64,000 nt of DNA, taken from the NCBI GenBank assembly GCA_026214975.1, contig JAOBSW010000287.1, positions 45,350 through 109,349 of the forward strand, written 5' to 3'. A model generated the notes under the pieces. That model was given only the letters and a program-made list of their open reading frames with translations. It was not told the DNA's origin and ran no database searches. Position 1 is the stretch's first letter; each line of letters starts with the position of its first letter. This DNA comes from Gentiana macrophylla. Lineage: Eukaryota > Streptophyta > Magnoliopsida > Gentianales > Gentianaceae. The position numbers were made by a program, and so were the translations under genes. Positions 40,634 through 52,789 of the stretch are shown here, piece by piece.

Positions 40634-42048
40634 TGTTGGTCCCAGAGAAGGGTGAAACTATAGTCAGAGAGGGGGTGAATGACTATAGTGGAGTTTCAAA
40701 AACTTTTCTTTTGTTTAAAAGCTTTTGGGCAGCGGAAAAGTCCCTTCTTACTATGTTGTTTTCAAATCGTTTAGACGATCCACAGATATAAGTTATGATC
40801 TAGGCAATTTAAATAAATGCTGTAAAGTAAATTGCAGAAAGTAAATTGACACAAGGCTTATAGTGGTTCAGGGTGGTGTAATCCCTTAATCCACTCTTCT
40901 CCTGTGATGATCGGAGGAATTCACTATTGTTTTCACAGATACAATAGTATGATTGTCCTTGGCTTCCCAAGCTTCACAATCTACAAGACTATCACTCCTT
41001 GACTCGCAATGTGACTTCCGGTGATTCGATCTCTCTTTTGTTGCTCTCTCGAGATCAAAATCCTTCAACAGCCTATCACAGATTCAACTCCTTCTCGATT
41101 GCCTCGATTGATTTGCTTGATTTGATGTGAATGTGATTCACACACTTGCTTGATCAATCTCAGTGCTGAATATGACTTTGTAGCTCTGATATCTGAGTTG
41201 ATCACTAGATGTATCCTTGTAAGTTCAGAGAGAAGGCTTTTCAAATTACAGAGTTTCTGCTTGATTTTTCTTTTCAGATCATTGTTCTCATTTGTCTGTC
41301 AATGCCTTCTATTTATTGCCTTGAATAACCTTGATTTGAAATTCCGTCCGTTGGCTATATTAATGAGGGAATAATCCTTGATTTTATTCTTGATTCCCCC
41401 TTAATTGCATTCTCCTTGATTTCAATGATCGGATTCTTTCTTCAAACGTATAGCAGAGAATCCGTTCTTGATTGATCCTCTATTGATTGTGCATTTAATG
41501 TATGATCTTCTGAATCATCAACGTATATTAAATCTGATCTGGTAAGTGTTACTTCGCCGCTTTTGAACGGTCGAGTGATCCTTCCGACTTAGCCGATTTA
41601 GATCTTCCTTCACCGCTTTGTCTTCACTCTCACCGAAAGTCAGTTTACTTTGCCGATTCATTGTTTTCTTCTTTGCTTCGGTTTAAGGAGAATCTTTGTA
41701 CTTCACTGATCCTTGATTGGGGTGAGATCAGTGTACACCATATTTGAATATTAAGTTTCATCACTTAAAGTGTAACTTGGACTTATCCAAGGTCATCAGA
41801 CTTCCTTGGTTATAAGTCGGACCATTAATGTCTTCATTGCTTCTCTCTTTGGTGCTTGGGTGGCTTCACTCTGCCGAATATCTGTTTTTACTTTGCTGTC
41901 CTACCAACTAGTACAATACTTGTCTGACTCAACTTATACAACATGTCAGACTCTAAGTAAAGACTTATACAGAGAATTCTAACTTATTTCAGGCTTGCTA
42001 TAACAGCTAGTATGGCCATCATCAAAACATAATAGAATGTTCCTAACA
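40634..42048 (-). repeat. 5' LTR of the Sirevirus-like element (1415 bp)
   Basis: On the minus strand it starts TGTTAGGAACATTC and ends gggaccaaca directly before the PBS. It is complete, unlike the 3' LTR. Confidence 0.92.
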
Positions 42049-44586
42049 AAAGTGTAAGGGCATCACCCCTTTTAAACTATCTACTTTCCAGGGAATTACC
42101 TCTAGACCACTTGGCTTTGCTTAGAAAGTTAAACTTTCCCATTCATTCGACTCTTTTCTATGTTGATCCAATTACTCCCACTGGGCCTGAGACACTCAGG
42201 TGGTTCTATAAGAGTATGAACAGTACTGGAGTACCAAAACTCCATATACAGGTTTATGGCTTTAAACCAACCCCCTATTGTTAAACCATACTCCCACTGC
42301 ATTTGGGTGAATTGATATTCTGATCTAGTTCAGTAGTATTAATCAGCGTAATGCCCAACAACCAATGTTGGATGTGGTCTGATTAAATCAGATAGTAACT
42401 CCTTGAGTAACTGTACTTCAAGGTCTAAGGTTGTTATTTAAACATTCTTTTAGAAATGATGTAACAGTGTAACCGTCACAATCCGATCTCAAGAATCTTA
42501 TAACCAACCTTTACTCATTGCATTAAGATATTTCACGAACAGTCACCATCTGAACGTGTATACAAAATTTCCAGTCTTACCTTCAAGCACTAGTGCTAAA
42601 TGCCTCTATTTGCGGAAGTGGGGTAAATGTAATTCACTCCTTATCCACAAATTCATAGGCATCTTCTAGGTAGACTTCTCGGTATTACATAATAATATGA
42701 ACCGTTATGTTGCAATAAATATCTCATTTGAGTTAAGCAGTGTAATGTAGCATATCAATAACTATACAAGACAATACATGGTTTATCCTTTCAGTGAAAT
42801 CGTTTCACCCGGAGGTAGACCGAGCATCAGTTCCAAATACTATGCTATAGCCTATATCTGAGCATGGAATACTCTTTTCTCTGGTAATATCAGAGATTCC
42901 TCCAAATATTCTGATAAACTAATCGGCGTTTCGAGTAGTCGTCAGACAAAGTGTCTACCACTCAAAAGCTCCCACAAGCTTGTATCTTTTTCATAAGGTC
43001 CCGAAGGTCAATATGAACAATCTATGATACTTCTTTAGCTCCATTAACTTTTCCCAATTGAAAGGTTACATAGTCATTTTTCCTTTGAGATAGTGTTCTT
43101 AGACTGGGAGATAGGAATCACCCTTAGTCAGTCTTCAGATCTTATCTTTAGGATATGTGCACTAATTAATAGATGCTGAAGAATCGTTTATCTAAATACG
43201 GAAACCAGTTGTCTTAATAGTTTATGATGTACATACACCTATTCAAAGATTACTTAGTGGTTTTGACTTTATCAAACAAAATTCGAGTCTCGTAATCGTA
43301 TCTGGATGTCATATTCACTTTCTTTAAGGCAACTATATTATCAATGTGAAAGTGAATCCATTTGGACGAATCTGAAAACATAAATTATATTTCTTTGATA
43401 TTCAAGGATTAAAATCCGAAATTTATTTTCTTATATCACTCCCACTATCTTAGTTGAAATAACTGCCCGTTGTCTACTCTTCATCATGAATGCCCAACTA
43501 CCTTGTTCTTACAAACGAGCTTTAGCTTCTGAGTCAAATTACTCGGTTAAGAAAGTCTTTAAGGATTCATAGGTTGGTGTTCCAAAATCACTTTCCTTAT
43601 CCTTTCCTTTCTTTTATTAATATTTCGGTTTAGCCTTTAACTTATTTAGTTTAGATGACTTGCGCTTGTAGACATTTACCCTCCCATTCTTGGCTTTCTT
43701 CAAAGGAAATGGCCTTGAACTAGCATTTTATAACAGTAGACATTACTCGTAAACTGTGGGATGTCTGGTGAGATTGATACCAAATCATTCTCGTCATCTT
43801 TGAACTAATTTTGTTTTGTCTCTCGCTCAGCACAAGTGACATCAGTCACATCAATGTCACTTAAGTTTGTAGGCTCAAGAGGAACTTCCTCTTCCGAAAA
43901 ATTAATTTGCATTCTTGATTATTGAGTTTAACGTTTTTGTTACTTTTCCACTTTTACGAAGTCGTTATCAGTCAATATAATATGTTTAGCAGTTTAGATA
44001 CATTGAGATGATATGTAGTTGCAAAAATAAATTATGACAGAAATATAAATCAAATCATACACTACAACAAGTAATGATTTTAGGAATTATAAACGTGATG
44101 TCATGAATGCAGTTTATCCTACCATTCCAAGGATTTAATCTCACACCTATAGTGCCACCTCAGGGTAGGTCAAAGAGGTGACGATTAAATTGAGACAATC
44201 TCTCTCAACAACTAACTGAGAATCGGACATCTCTGTTTAATTGTTGATTACCTTCCTTTTTCAGCCAAGATATTTCCTAAAATATCCTTTAGAGTGTTAC
44301 CCACTGTTTCAGATCTCAAAGTACGCCCCGAGTATGCCGACTCAGGGTCGGTCAGTGACTCGACGAGTACCCAAAATCCTATCATTTCGGAGACCAAGCC
44401 TTGAATTTTGATAGCGGTGAAAGCCACCCTCAGGGGGCCGAAATCAAAGCGGCACGAGGCGTCATCATTCTCTCACGTGCTTGCGTCAACAGTGGAGGCC
44501 GTGGGGTCGGTTGTCACCTTCCCCGCTCCCACTCGTTATTTTAAAAATTAGGTAGTCTTATTGGGAATTTCAGAATTTCTTAATCA
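42049..44586 (-). pseudogene. 5' half of the interrupted minus-strand copia, heavily decayed
   Basis: It continues the element cut at 30118. Few residues can be read. On the minus strand a basic KAKNGRVNVYKRKS-like patch near 43690-43650 may be gag/linker. Around 44100-44520 there is leader-like sequence with 'cacctcagggtaggtcaaag' wording that echoes the leader at 700-800. No long ORFs. Assigned mainly by continuity. Confidence 0.45.
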
Positions 44587-45019
44587 TCCGAAAAACAATA
44601 AATCATGAATATTTAAAATAATCCTCCCACTAGTTCATCGGTTCCAAATACCGTCTAACTAGTGTCACTTATTCATGACTTTCCAATTTCTCGGATTTAT
44701 AAAACCTTTGTGTAGACGCTACACAATTAAAATTCACCAAGTATTTTATAATCCTAATATATTAGGACTTATGAATTTCCCACTAAATCGAAAAACAATA
44801 AATCACAAATTTAAAGCTCCCACTAGTTTATCGGTTCCAAATACCGTCTAACTATTGACACTATATTCACGATCTTCCAATTTATTGATTATTTAGAAAT
44901 TCTCTCGTGTAGTCACTACACGATTAAAATTCACTAATAGATTTTTATAGTTCTAATATTGTCATGATAAAATTTTAGGATTGTAGAATTTTATCTCAAT
45001 AATTTGAAAAACAATAAAT
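44587..45019 (-). repeat. Tandem ~200-216-bp repeats in a copia leader
   Basis: The unit starts 'gaaaaacaataaatc' at 44590, 44790 and 45006. Each full unit holds 'ggttccaaataccgtctaac' and 'gattaaaattcac(c/t)aa' blocks. Two full units and a partial third lie between the decayed gag region and the missing 5' LTR. Confidence 0.8.
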
Positions 45020-45344
45020 CTTAGTTTATGTTGTATCTTATCTTTAAAGAATATGTTGTTCTTTTATTTTCATGTTGTAAGACAAGTTTGTAAGTCCTTT
45101 CTTTGAGATTTCATATGTTGTAAGTTTCTTTTCGTTATTGTAAGGACAATCTTCTATCTTTAGTCGGTTTGTATCTATTCTTAGTAGCTTTTATGAGGTT
45201 TTGCCGAGTCTTTTTAGCTTCCGTTTGCTAAACTCGATACGACGTAGTAGAGGCTTACGTATAATATTGAATTTATTTAATATTATACGTGCCGAACGTT
45301 TCTTTTCCGGATAAGGACTCGGTATTCGGGAACGGGGCGTTACA
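45020..45344 (-). repeat. Fragment of a Ty3/gypsy-type LTR
   Basis: The minus strand starts TGTAACGCCCCGTTCCCG, the typical beginning of several plant gypsy LTRs. A 12-bp stem acgtataatatt/aatattatacgt lies at about 45257-45290. Short repeats 'atgttgtaag' are spread over 45080-45130. The left boundary is unclear. Confidence 0.5.
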
Positions 45345-45605
45345 ATTGTCCTAGTCATCGGGAGAAGGAAAAACTTGGGTTTTTCTTGAGCATATTCGAA
45401 GAGGCTCTACTACGAGGATCGATGTCCACCAGTAGTCGTTTGGAGATACAATCCGGAAGACTGCGGCTTCTCTTCTGTTGGGCAAATATTCAACCTTCTT
45501 GTAGTTAGATTAATTTTTTATGCGAATCATATCGTGTTAAAATCGCAAACGAATTTCGATGCATTGTTTCCGCTGTGATGATCGAGTGTCTCGATCGGTG
45601 CTGTT
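45345..45605 (+). repeat. LTR fragment inverted relative to 26735-27050
   Basis: Aligns with the minus strand of about 26765-27020: 'gaggatcgatgtccaccagt', 'ggagatacaatccggaagac' and 'tttccgctgtg' then 'tctcgatcggt'. Only the U5-side part is present. Confidence 0.75.
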
Positions 45606-46385
45606 AATCAGATCTGAAGAAAAAGGGAAAAATTACCGTGCCAGCTACGAGTACTCTTGCCGCAGCTGCGGGAAGCAAAAATTTTTCCAGATCCGTTTTT
45701 CCTACGTTTGGATCCTGATTCAGGTTGCTGTATATCCAGCACCTTATGCTACATAGGTCCGTATCGGCCGCAACTTCGGCCAATTTGGCATCGTGCCCAG
45801 ATTTATCAGCACGGCTTTCAGCATAAGCGATCTTACTTTGAGCCACTTCAAGATCCCTTAAAGCTTTTTTTTAACATTCTGCTAAGACTCTGCAAGATCG
45901 CTCTCCCCCTTGAGCATTGCCTAGCCGCCGTCGCCATCTGAAAAGGGAAAACAAGTCAAGTCGAATCACGATACCAAGGTAGGTCGCCTGAAAGCAATAA
46001 ACACAAGGAAATGCCAAGAGTTTACCTGACTGGACAAGATGCCCGCCACTCCGACGATATCGGTAGACTTCTCCAAGAAACTATCAAGTGGGTCAGACAT
46101 AACCACCCGCTCAGCAATTCCCTCGCCTTCAACCAACTTCGCAGGTTCCGGCCGAGCCCAACGTAGATTTTTCAATAGGGTCATATGCTTAAGCGACTGC
46201 CTGACCAATACACCCTCGTTGCGGGTTGTGGGGTAACGGAAGTGTTTTCTCGTCCAGACGGGCCCGTCCCTGGGAGGCGGGTATGATCTAGGAGCCACTT
46301 CATCAGTTTGGGAGAGACGGGACTTGCTCCCACAAATCCCCTTTCCAACTCGTTTCGAGCTTCCTCCAGGACCAAATCCCCTGGG
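45606..46385 (-). pseudogene. Fragment of a retroelement-type protein with coiled coil
   Basis: On the minus strand two exon-like blocks are visible. One is 46375-46000 (DGPVWTRKHF, RWARPEPAKL, MSDPLDSFLEKSTDIVGVAGI). The other is 45930-45700 (AQSKIAYAESRADKSGHDAKLAEVAADT). This wording is like proteins annotated in plants as 'putative gypsy-type transposon' with a coiled-coil C-terminal half. The fragment is short, with intron-like gaps, and flanked by LTR fragments. Probably a dead TE piece. Confidence 0.45.
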
Positions 46386-46389
46386 TTGT

Positions 46390-46727
46390 AGGAGAAATGG
46401 ATTAATGTTTTTTAGTTTTGATTAGATTAGTGTATTAGATTAATAGAAGGATGAAAATGTCTTATTGATTTTTAAGAGAACTATTTTAAATTTTATAAAA
46501 GTTATGGTGTAAGAAATATATTTCTTATTATTTTTATAGTGTATGAAATAACAAAATAATAATATTATTCTTGAGGTGCCGAAAGTAATATTTTATGTTG
46601 CCGGTAGAAAAATGACGAAAAATGGGTCGCATTTAGAAACCCTTAATAACTTAATTATTTATGGACTTTATATTTTGTTTTCGGCCTAGCATTTATTTAT
46701 TGTATTAATCTAATAAGAAAAGAGGGG
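46390..46727. other. AT-rich spacer before the MULE
   Basis: No gene seen. Contains 'ggtgccgaaagtaatatttt' and 'gttgccggtag' near 46576-46612, which resemble the complement of motifs near 25167-25200. Confidence 0.5.
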
Positions 46728-46736
46728 GTATTTAAG

Positions 46737-46855
46737 GGGGTTGGATCCTCTCAAGTTGCTTCCCTCAATTAATCTCTCAAGTAGTTAATCTGTGGCTGCC
46801 AAGTGTCCATACAACAATCTTAGCCATTAAAATTTTTTTCCCTCCATTTACCATA
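46737..46855 (+). repeat. Left TIR of the MULE
   Basis: Begins ggggttggatcctctcaag and ends ...ctccatttaccata; complementary to 52653-52769. Confidence 0.92.
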
Positions 46856-47042
46856 AAACGACGTAGTTTTTGTTTCACATATGTTTGGATAATTACCTTC
46901 CCCTTCCCGCGTTTTATTTTGCTGCTCTTTGCCGCGGTTTAATTCGTTCCTCTGCGATTGTCCTTCTCCATAAAATCTGTTGAAGCCTTGCAACCGAAAG
47001 CTGCGGTCGTCCCTCTCCATAGCTCCGATTGAACTGAAAACA

Positions 47043-50000
47043 ATGGAAAATGTAAGCTCTGTTAACTGATACTTATGTTTTGTAAAAAAATTGCTAACAT
47101 AGGGGTTTGTTGTTAATCTGACATTTACTTGTTAACATCTTCTTTGTGAATTGTTGTCAACTCATATTTGTACTTTGTGAAATGCTGACAAGTTTGGGGT
47201 TAGTTGTGAATTTAGGGTTCGTGTGTGTGTTTGTATAAGAAGAAAATTAGGCGTTACGCAACATTTCTTCAAGATTTGGATGAATGAAAGCTAGGATTTT
47301 TCTTTTCTTCATGCTTGAATCACTGATAGAAAGAGCTAATTTTTTTTTTCTTTTTTGAACTTCTTTTTGGATGTTTAGCTCTCTAATAGTCACTATTGTT
47401 TGGTCTAATGCCTTTTAGCTTTGCAACCCTTTCATTTCTTAGATGTATTTTCTTGCTCAATTTTAGTTGGGGGACTTATCGTCTTCTATTATTCATGTTG
47501 AAGGAAGTGATTGTAAAATTGTAATGTTGAGTTCAATGTTGAGTTCTCTCTTTAAATTTGTGTTATATTCTCACATACAATGTTTATTCAAGCAGGTACC
47601 TGATGACGAAAATCCGAAGATTAACATGGAATTTATAGAAGAGCAAATGGCATATAACTTTTACAATGCCTATGCCGGGAAAGTAGGCTTTAGCATACGC
47701 GTGGAGTATAGAAATACTAGCGGAAATGGTAAAAATAGCAAGGTCGTCACGAGCTGTAGGTAAGCATGCTATAAAGCGGGATACAAGAGACCGGACAAGC
47801 GTGACTACAAGGTCAAAAATCCTAGGGCAGAAGTAAGGGTTGGATGTCAAGCCAGGTTAGGTGTTAAACTTAATAGAGAATTGGGCAAGTACAGTATATG
47901 TGAATTTGTCGAAGAACACAATCACGAGTTTGCTCCTCCAGACACCAAACACATGCTTAAGTCTCAAAGGAAAGTGCTTGATGCTCATGCGGAACAGATT
48001 GATATGGCTGCTGATTCTGGGATCAGCTTAGGCGCTTCCTTCGAGCTATTAGGTCATCAAGTTGGAAGAAGAGATGCATTGTCATTCCTAAAGATCGATC
48101 AAAAGAACTATTTGAGGACTAAGAGGCAAAAGGAAATGGCAAATGGTGAGCATGGTTGGGTTTTGAAGTACTTACAACATAAAGCACTCGAAAATTCCTC
48201 TTTTTTATGCATTTCAGTTGGACGGTGATAGCCAAATCACTAACATCTTTTGGGCAGATGCACAAATGCGAATAGACTATAGTTTTTTCGGGGATGTGGT
48301 GAGCTTTGATACTACGTATAAAATTAACAATGCTCACCGACCTTGTGCAGCATTTGTGGGATTTAATCATCACCGAGAGTCCACGGTTTTCGGTGTCACT
48401 CTTATGTATGACGAGACGGTTGACTCATTCCGTTGGTTGTTCGACACTTTTCTTGCGGCTATGAACAACAAACATCAAAAACTATCTTCACCGATCAAGA
48501 CGCAGCCATGGCAAAAGCGATTTCCGAGTGCATGCCTAACACCTTCCATGGCCTTTGTATTTGGCATTTGAGTCAGAATGCATTAAATAATGTTCCTCAT
48601 GGGAAGGTAGATGGTCAGGGAGTGCATTCCTTACTCAGACACTTCTACTATGATGTTGAAACTGAAGAGGATTTCGAGGCACTTTGGGGTATGATGTTGG
48701 ATGATTACAAAGCTTCATGATAACAATTGGATTAAATTGACTTATAGTTTTCGAAAGAAATGGGCATTTGTATGCATTAGAGATCAATGGACATCACGGA
48801 TCCGTAGCACTCAGTTAAGCGAGTCCTTTAATGCAAAGCTAAAAATGTATTTGAAGAGTGACAATGATCTACCACAATTCTTCCATCATTTTGATCGGAT
48901 TCTCAAAGACATAAGGTTCAAAGAGTTGGAAGCGGAAATTTCTCTTTCTCAGCTATGTCCACGAGTCAATGGTCCTGTGAGAATGTTAAAAGCTTCCTCA
49001 ACAACTTACACAAAGACACTTTTTGAAGAGTTTCAAGCAGAGTACTTCAAGTCATTAGAGTGCATTATAAAGGATCAGTGTGCTTCTTGTGACGATGAAT
49101 CTGTTGAGTTTACGGTGGAATATGAAAAAGAAGTGAGGAAAGTTGTTAAAGACAATGAAGGGAGGCTAAGTTGTTCTTGCAAGCTGTTTGAAAGACAAGG
49201 TTTATTATGTTGTCATGCAATTAAAGTTCTCAAGGATGTACTAAACATGCTGGAGTTACATGAACAATACATTTTAAGGAGGTGGACAAGGAAGGCAAGG
49301 GCTTTGGACATTACCGATTCATTCACTGCTCGCATAGAACCGGACTGTAGGATTGACAGAACCAGTCGCTTGCGTGACTTGATTTCCACATACAACCTGA
49401 TTTTGACTAGAGCTTTAGATTGCCCAGAATCATATGAAGAGGCTCTTAAGATTTCCCATGAGCTGAGCATACGGGTGGAAAATATAATTGCGAGTAAGTT
49501 GGCTGGCAATAATGGTAATGAAGACGTCGACAATAACAACAATGAAATAAACAACGGAAATATCAATACTAATGTTGTGTATTGTAAGGGAGTGAAGGGG
49601 TTGAAGTGAAAGAAAGATCCATATCTTAAAAGGAAGAAAAGGATTATGGGTCCCCTCGAAAAGGCAATGAAAAAAGCTAGAATGGGGAAAGGAAAGAAGG
49701 TTTGTCTTAAATCATTCCTTTTGCCGTACTTAATTTGTTGTGTTTGTCGGTTTTGTTGAATTTGAGTCCAGACATTCTGATTTGTTGTCATTTTTACATG
49801 TACATTGCGTAGTATAAATTGATAAATAATTTAGTTTTTCCTTTCTTTTTGAGACAGACACTTCATCCTACTTTTCCTTTACTGGAAATGTCTTTATTTT
49901 GTATAAGAAAAGTCACAAATTTAATGTGATATGGTACTAAATTGCATTGGTTTTCAGCTTTTCCATTTTTATTCTTGTAGAAAAATAAAGATTTGCTCAC

Positions 50001-51962
50001 TGATTCGAGTCCACAAACTCTTTTTATGGAACAACAAATATCCCCTGAAGTGCAAATGATTGGCGAACAACCTCAGGTATTTTCCGATTGTGTCATGTTT
50101 GCGAATATGCATTTGCTTGCTTCTGTTTATACTAAGAAATATTGCTATGTTTTGATGTCTTGTTGCCTTATGTTTTTTACTAACATAATTAAATGTTTTT
50201 TTTTCAAATATATCCCAAACATAACATTTATTGTTGTATGTTAATTTCGTATTTCAATACAAGCATTACTAATGCTCCGAGGGTCCGATTAATTCGAAAT
50301 CGAAACCAAACTAAACACTGTATGATATGGTTGGGTTTGATTTCATATTTTTGCTGTGAAAATAGTTAAGACCGAAGAAAATCGAACCGTGAACACCCCG
50401 TAACAACGACACACCGAACTAAACCGTATGTATATGATATATGTTTGGTTTTGATTTCATATTTTGTTTTGAAAATAGTTAAAACCGAAGTAAACCGAAC
50501 CATTAACACACCTAAACCAATAAAGTATAGGAGAATCCAAGGGAAATTAAAAAGAAAAAAATTATTCATCACATAAAAACTGTCTGCATTTAAAAAAAGA
50601 TTTGTCCCATAAAAAATATCTATTTAAAAAACCAACACATAATGTAATGGTTTTTTCTCAAATTCAGCCCGAATGTAACATTTATTGTTTTATGTTAATT
50701 TCGTATTCCAATACAAGCATTAGTAATACCACGTGGTCCGATTAACTCAGAAACCGAACCGAATTAAACAATACATGATACGGTTCGTTTGATTTCAAAT
50801 TTTTGTTGTCAAAACTGTTAAAATGGAAGTAAATCGAACCGTGAACACTCCGGAACAAAGACAAACCGAAGTAAACCGTGTATGATATGGTTGGTCTTGA
50901 TTCCTTTTTTTTTTTTTTTCTGAGAACAGTTAGAAACGAAATAAACCGAACCGAAAAAAAACGAAAAAAAAACCACCAAAGATGGACACGTGGCATGCAG
51001 GCATGCTTCAAACTTTACACATCCAAAAAAAAAGGAGGACGTGGCTCATTAGGAGAGGTTCTTGCTCACCCAATTAATAGATAGATAAAATAAGATTTTA
51101 TTTACAGCATAACCGGAACCGCCTAACCGAATCGAACAAAACCGATTCATTCATAAACCGAACCGAACTAAACCGTTTATGATTATGATATATATGATTG
51201 GTTTTGATTTCATATTTTAGTTTTCGAAATAGGTAAGACAATAGTAAACTGAACCATGAATATCCGTAAATAAATAAATTATAGGAGTAGGCAAGAAGAA
51301 AAAGAAAAAAAACCGAACCGTCCATATCCGTAAATAAATACAATAATATAGGAGTAGGGTAAAAAATAAAATAAATAAATTAAAAATAAAAAAAAAAAAC
51401 TGCTCGACACGTGGCATGTTGGGAGCATTCTCCCAACAAAATACAAGCAAGGGGGACGTGGCTGAATGTGGGGCTTTCATGCCCAACCATTTAATAGATA
51501 GGTAGATAAGGACATGACTCTCTTGTTTGATGAAAAGTTTTTCTCGAACTGTTGGAGTTTAATGTTGTTATATATGCTTAGAAGTCTAAGGAAATTTAGT
51601 TTTTGTAGGCATGTTGTTGTGGTGGTAAGCTCTTCACCTGAATGTACCAACTCTGTAGTTAGTTTGTTATTTTCTTCTTGTTGTTGGTAGTTATTTATAA
51701 TATTAAAAAAATAATGTTGTTGCGGTGCATTATTGTTCTTGCTGGTTTCACAAATATGAGCAACACATATAATTTTGGGTGTTTTATATTAATTTTGGGA
51801 AACACATATACTATTGGATTGTTTATCGTTTCAGATTCCAGCAACATCTGATGTAAGATTTAGCTACACGGAACTCCTTCGTGGTGATGGTGTAATCTAC
51901 CTTGATCTCTTTGGGTTTCAAAATTTTGATTCACAAGATCGAATCATTTTAATTAGTTTTTG
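47043..51962 (+). pseudogene. FAR1/FHY3-related MULE transposase, broken
   Basis: DNA transposase of the MURA/FAR1 family. A candidate first exon MEN at 47043-47051 is followed by an intron. The main coding part runs 47597-49609. Domains: FAR1-type DNA-binding region (MEFIEEQMAYNFYNAYAGKVGFSIR; VGCQARLGVKL; VEEHNHEF), MULE catalytic domain (NIFWADAQMRIDYSFFGDVVSFDTTY with the first Asp; IFTDQDAAMAKAI with the second; SESFNAKL near the expected Glu), and a SWIM zinc finger CSCKLFERQGLLCCHAIKVL at 49171-49230. Lesions: an in-frame TAA at about 47761, frame changes near 48203 (T6 run), 48480 and 48705. Small 3' exons may lie at 49985-50076 and 51837-51962. FAR1/FHY3 transcription factors are domesticated relatives; TIRs and TSD here argue for a transposon, not a host FRS gene. 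Confidence 0.9.
50188..51510. repeat. Repeated blocks rich in CGGTTCGGTTT inside the MULE
   Basis: 'aacatttattgtt(g/t)tatgttaatttcgtatt(t/c)caatac' occurs at about 50223 and 50680, followed in each case by accgaac(c)/aaaccg runs. A third related block is at 51110-51260. A 'gacacgtggcatg...acgtggct...aatagatag' block occurs at 50989 and 51407. No coding potential. Confidence 0.8.
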
Positions 51963-52652
51963 AAGTTTCATGTTCGATATTTTAGGAAAGTTTTTGGGTG
52001 TTGGATTTGAGAATTTTGGAACAATTACTATCTTGGTCAATTGCTTTTTCATCTAGCAAACGTTATTTATGGAATGCTACTATATATTCGTTTTGTTGTT
52101 GACTTCGTGACGTGCTTGGTGTGGAGTTTTGATGCAGTTATATTAGTTTGTCTATGTTAGCATATTTGAAGATACGTTAGTTGTTATGAATTGAATACTC
52201 TTTCTGAGTCTAGACTTCTTTCTATTAATGTTTTGGTATATGCGCTCGTAGATTCTTTAGGAATCGCTTGTATTGTTCATGCTTTTGTGTTGGTGAATTT
52301 TGTGTAGCACACTTTGTGCATAATTAAGAATTATGGTATGATTTAAGGGAAGAAAATTTAATTCGGACGGTTTGTATTGCAATTAGATTTTAAAGGCTGA
52401 TTGTGTTCGGTTTGAAATTGGACAAGTATTTTTTTATGTGTTGGAAAGAAATTTTAAGATAGATTTTTCACTAAACGTATAAATTTTCTATTTATCCTTT
52501 TAATTTTTTTTATTTGTTATTTGCTCGGTATAATAAACAAAGCATAGGCTGGAATCAAAATCTCAATCCTACGGGATGAGAATGTTAATTTAAAAATAGG
52601 CACATCATGTTATTTAATAAGTTTTTTTTTTTTTAATAAACAAGCCTAAACT

Positions 52653-52769
52653 ATGGTAAATGGAGGGGAAAAAAATTAATGGCTAAGATTGTTTTATGAA
52701 CACTTGGCAGCCATAGATTAACTATTTGAGAGATTAATTGAGGGAAGCAACTTGAGAGGATCTCAACCC
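52653..52769 (-). repeat. Right TIR of the MULE
   Basis: Read on the minus strand it starts gggttgagatcctctcaag and ends ctccatttaccata. It differs from the left TIR by scattered substitutions and one or two indels. Confidence 0.92.
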
Positions 52770-52789
52770 GTATTTAAGGGGGTGTTTAC

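Larger units (their letters stand above)
30119..42048 (-). mobile_element. Sirevirus-like Ty1/copia element with extra 3' coding region
   Basis: An 11.9-kb element read on the minus strand: 5' LTR (40634-42048), PBS, gag, PR, INT, RT, RNase H, then about 3.7 kb of additional coding sequence, a polypurine tract and a 3' LTR (30119-31323). An open region between pol and the 3' LTR is the hallmark of Sireviruses. The 3' LTR lacks its last ~215 bp relative to the 5' LTR. It is nested inside another minus-strand copia. Several frameshifts and stops mean it is no longer autonomous. Confidence 0.85.
46737..52769 (+). mobile_element. Mutator-like element (MULE) with FAR1-type transposase
   Basis: Long terminal inverted repeats: 46737-46855 and 52653-52769 are about 93% complementary (both hold, in inverse orientation, tcctctcaagttgcttccct, aattaatctctcaa and caatcttagccatta). 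A perfect 9-bp direct repeat GTATTTAAG flanks them at 46728-46736 and 52770-52778, the hallmark of MULE transposition. The element is 6.03 kb and contains a FAR1/FHY3-like transposase gene, now broken. Confidence 0.92.

Noticed and set aside
47467..47763. ORF start at 47467 as the true start of the FAR1-like gene
   Set aside because: It begins with TTG, not ATG, just after a 3' splice-like ttttag; more likely an exon or intron extension than a translation start.
49213..49791. 192-residue minus-strand ORF
   Set aside because: Antisense shadow of the FAR1-like transposase C-terminus.
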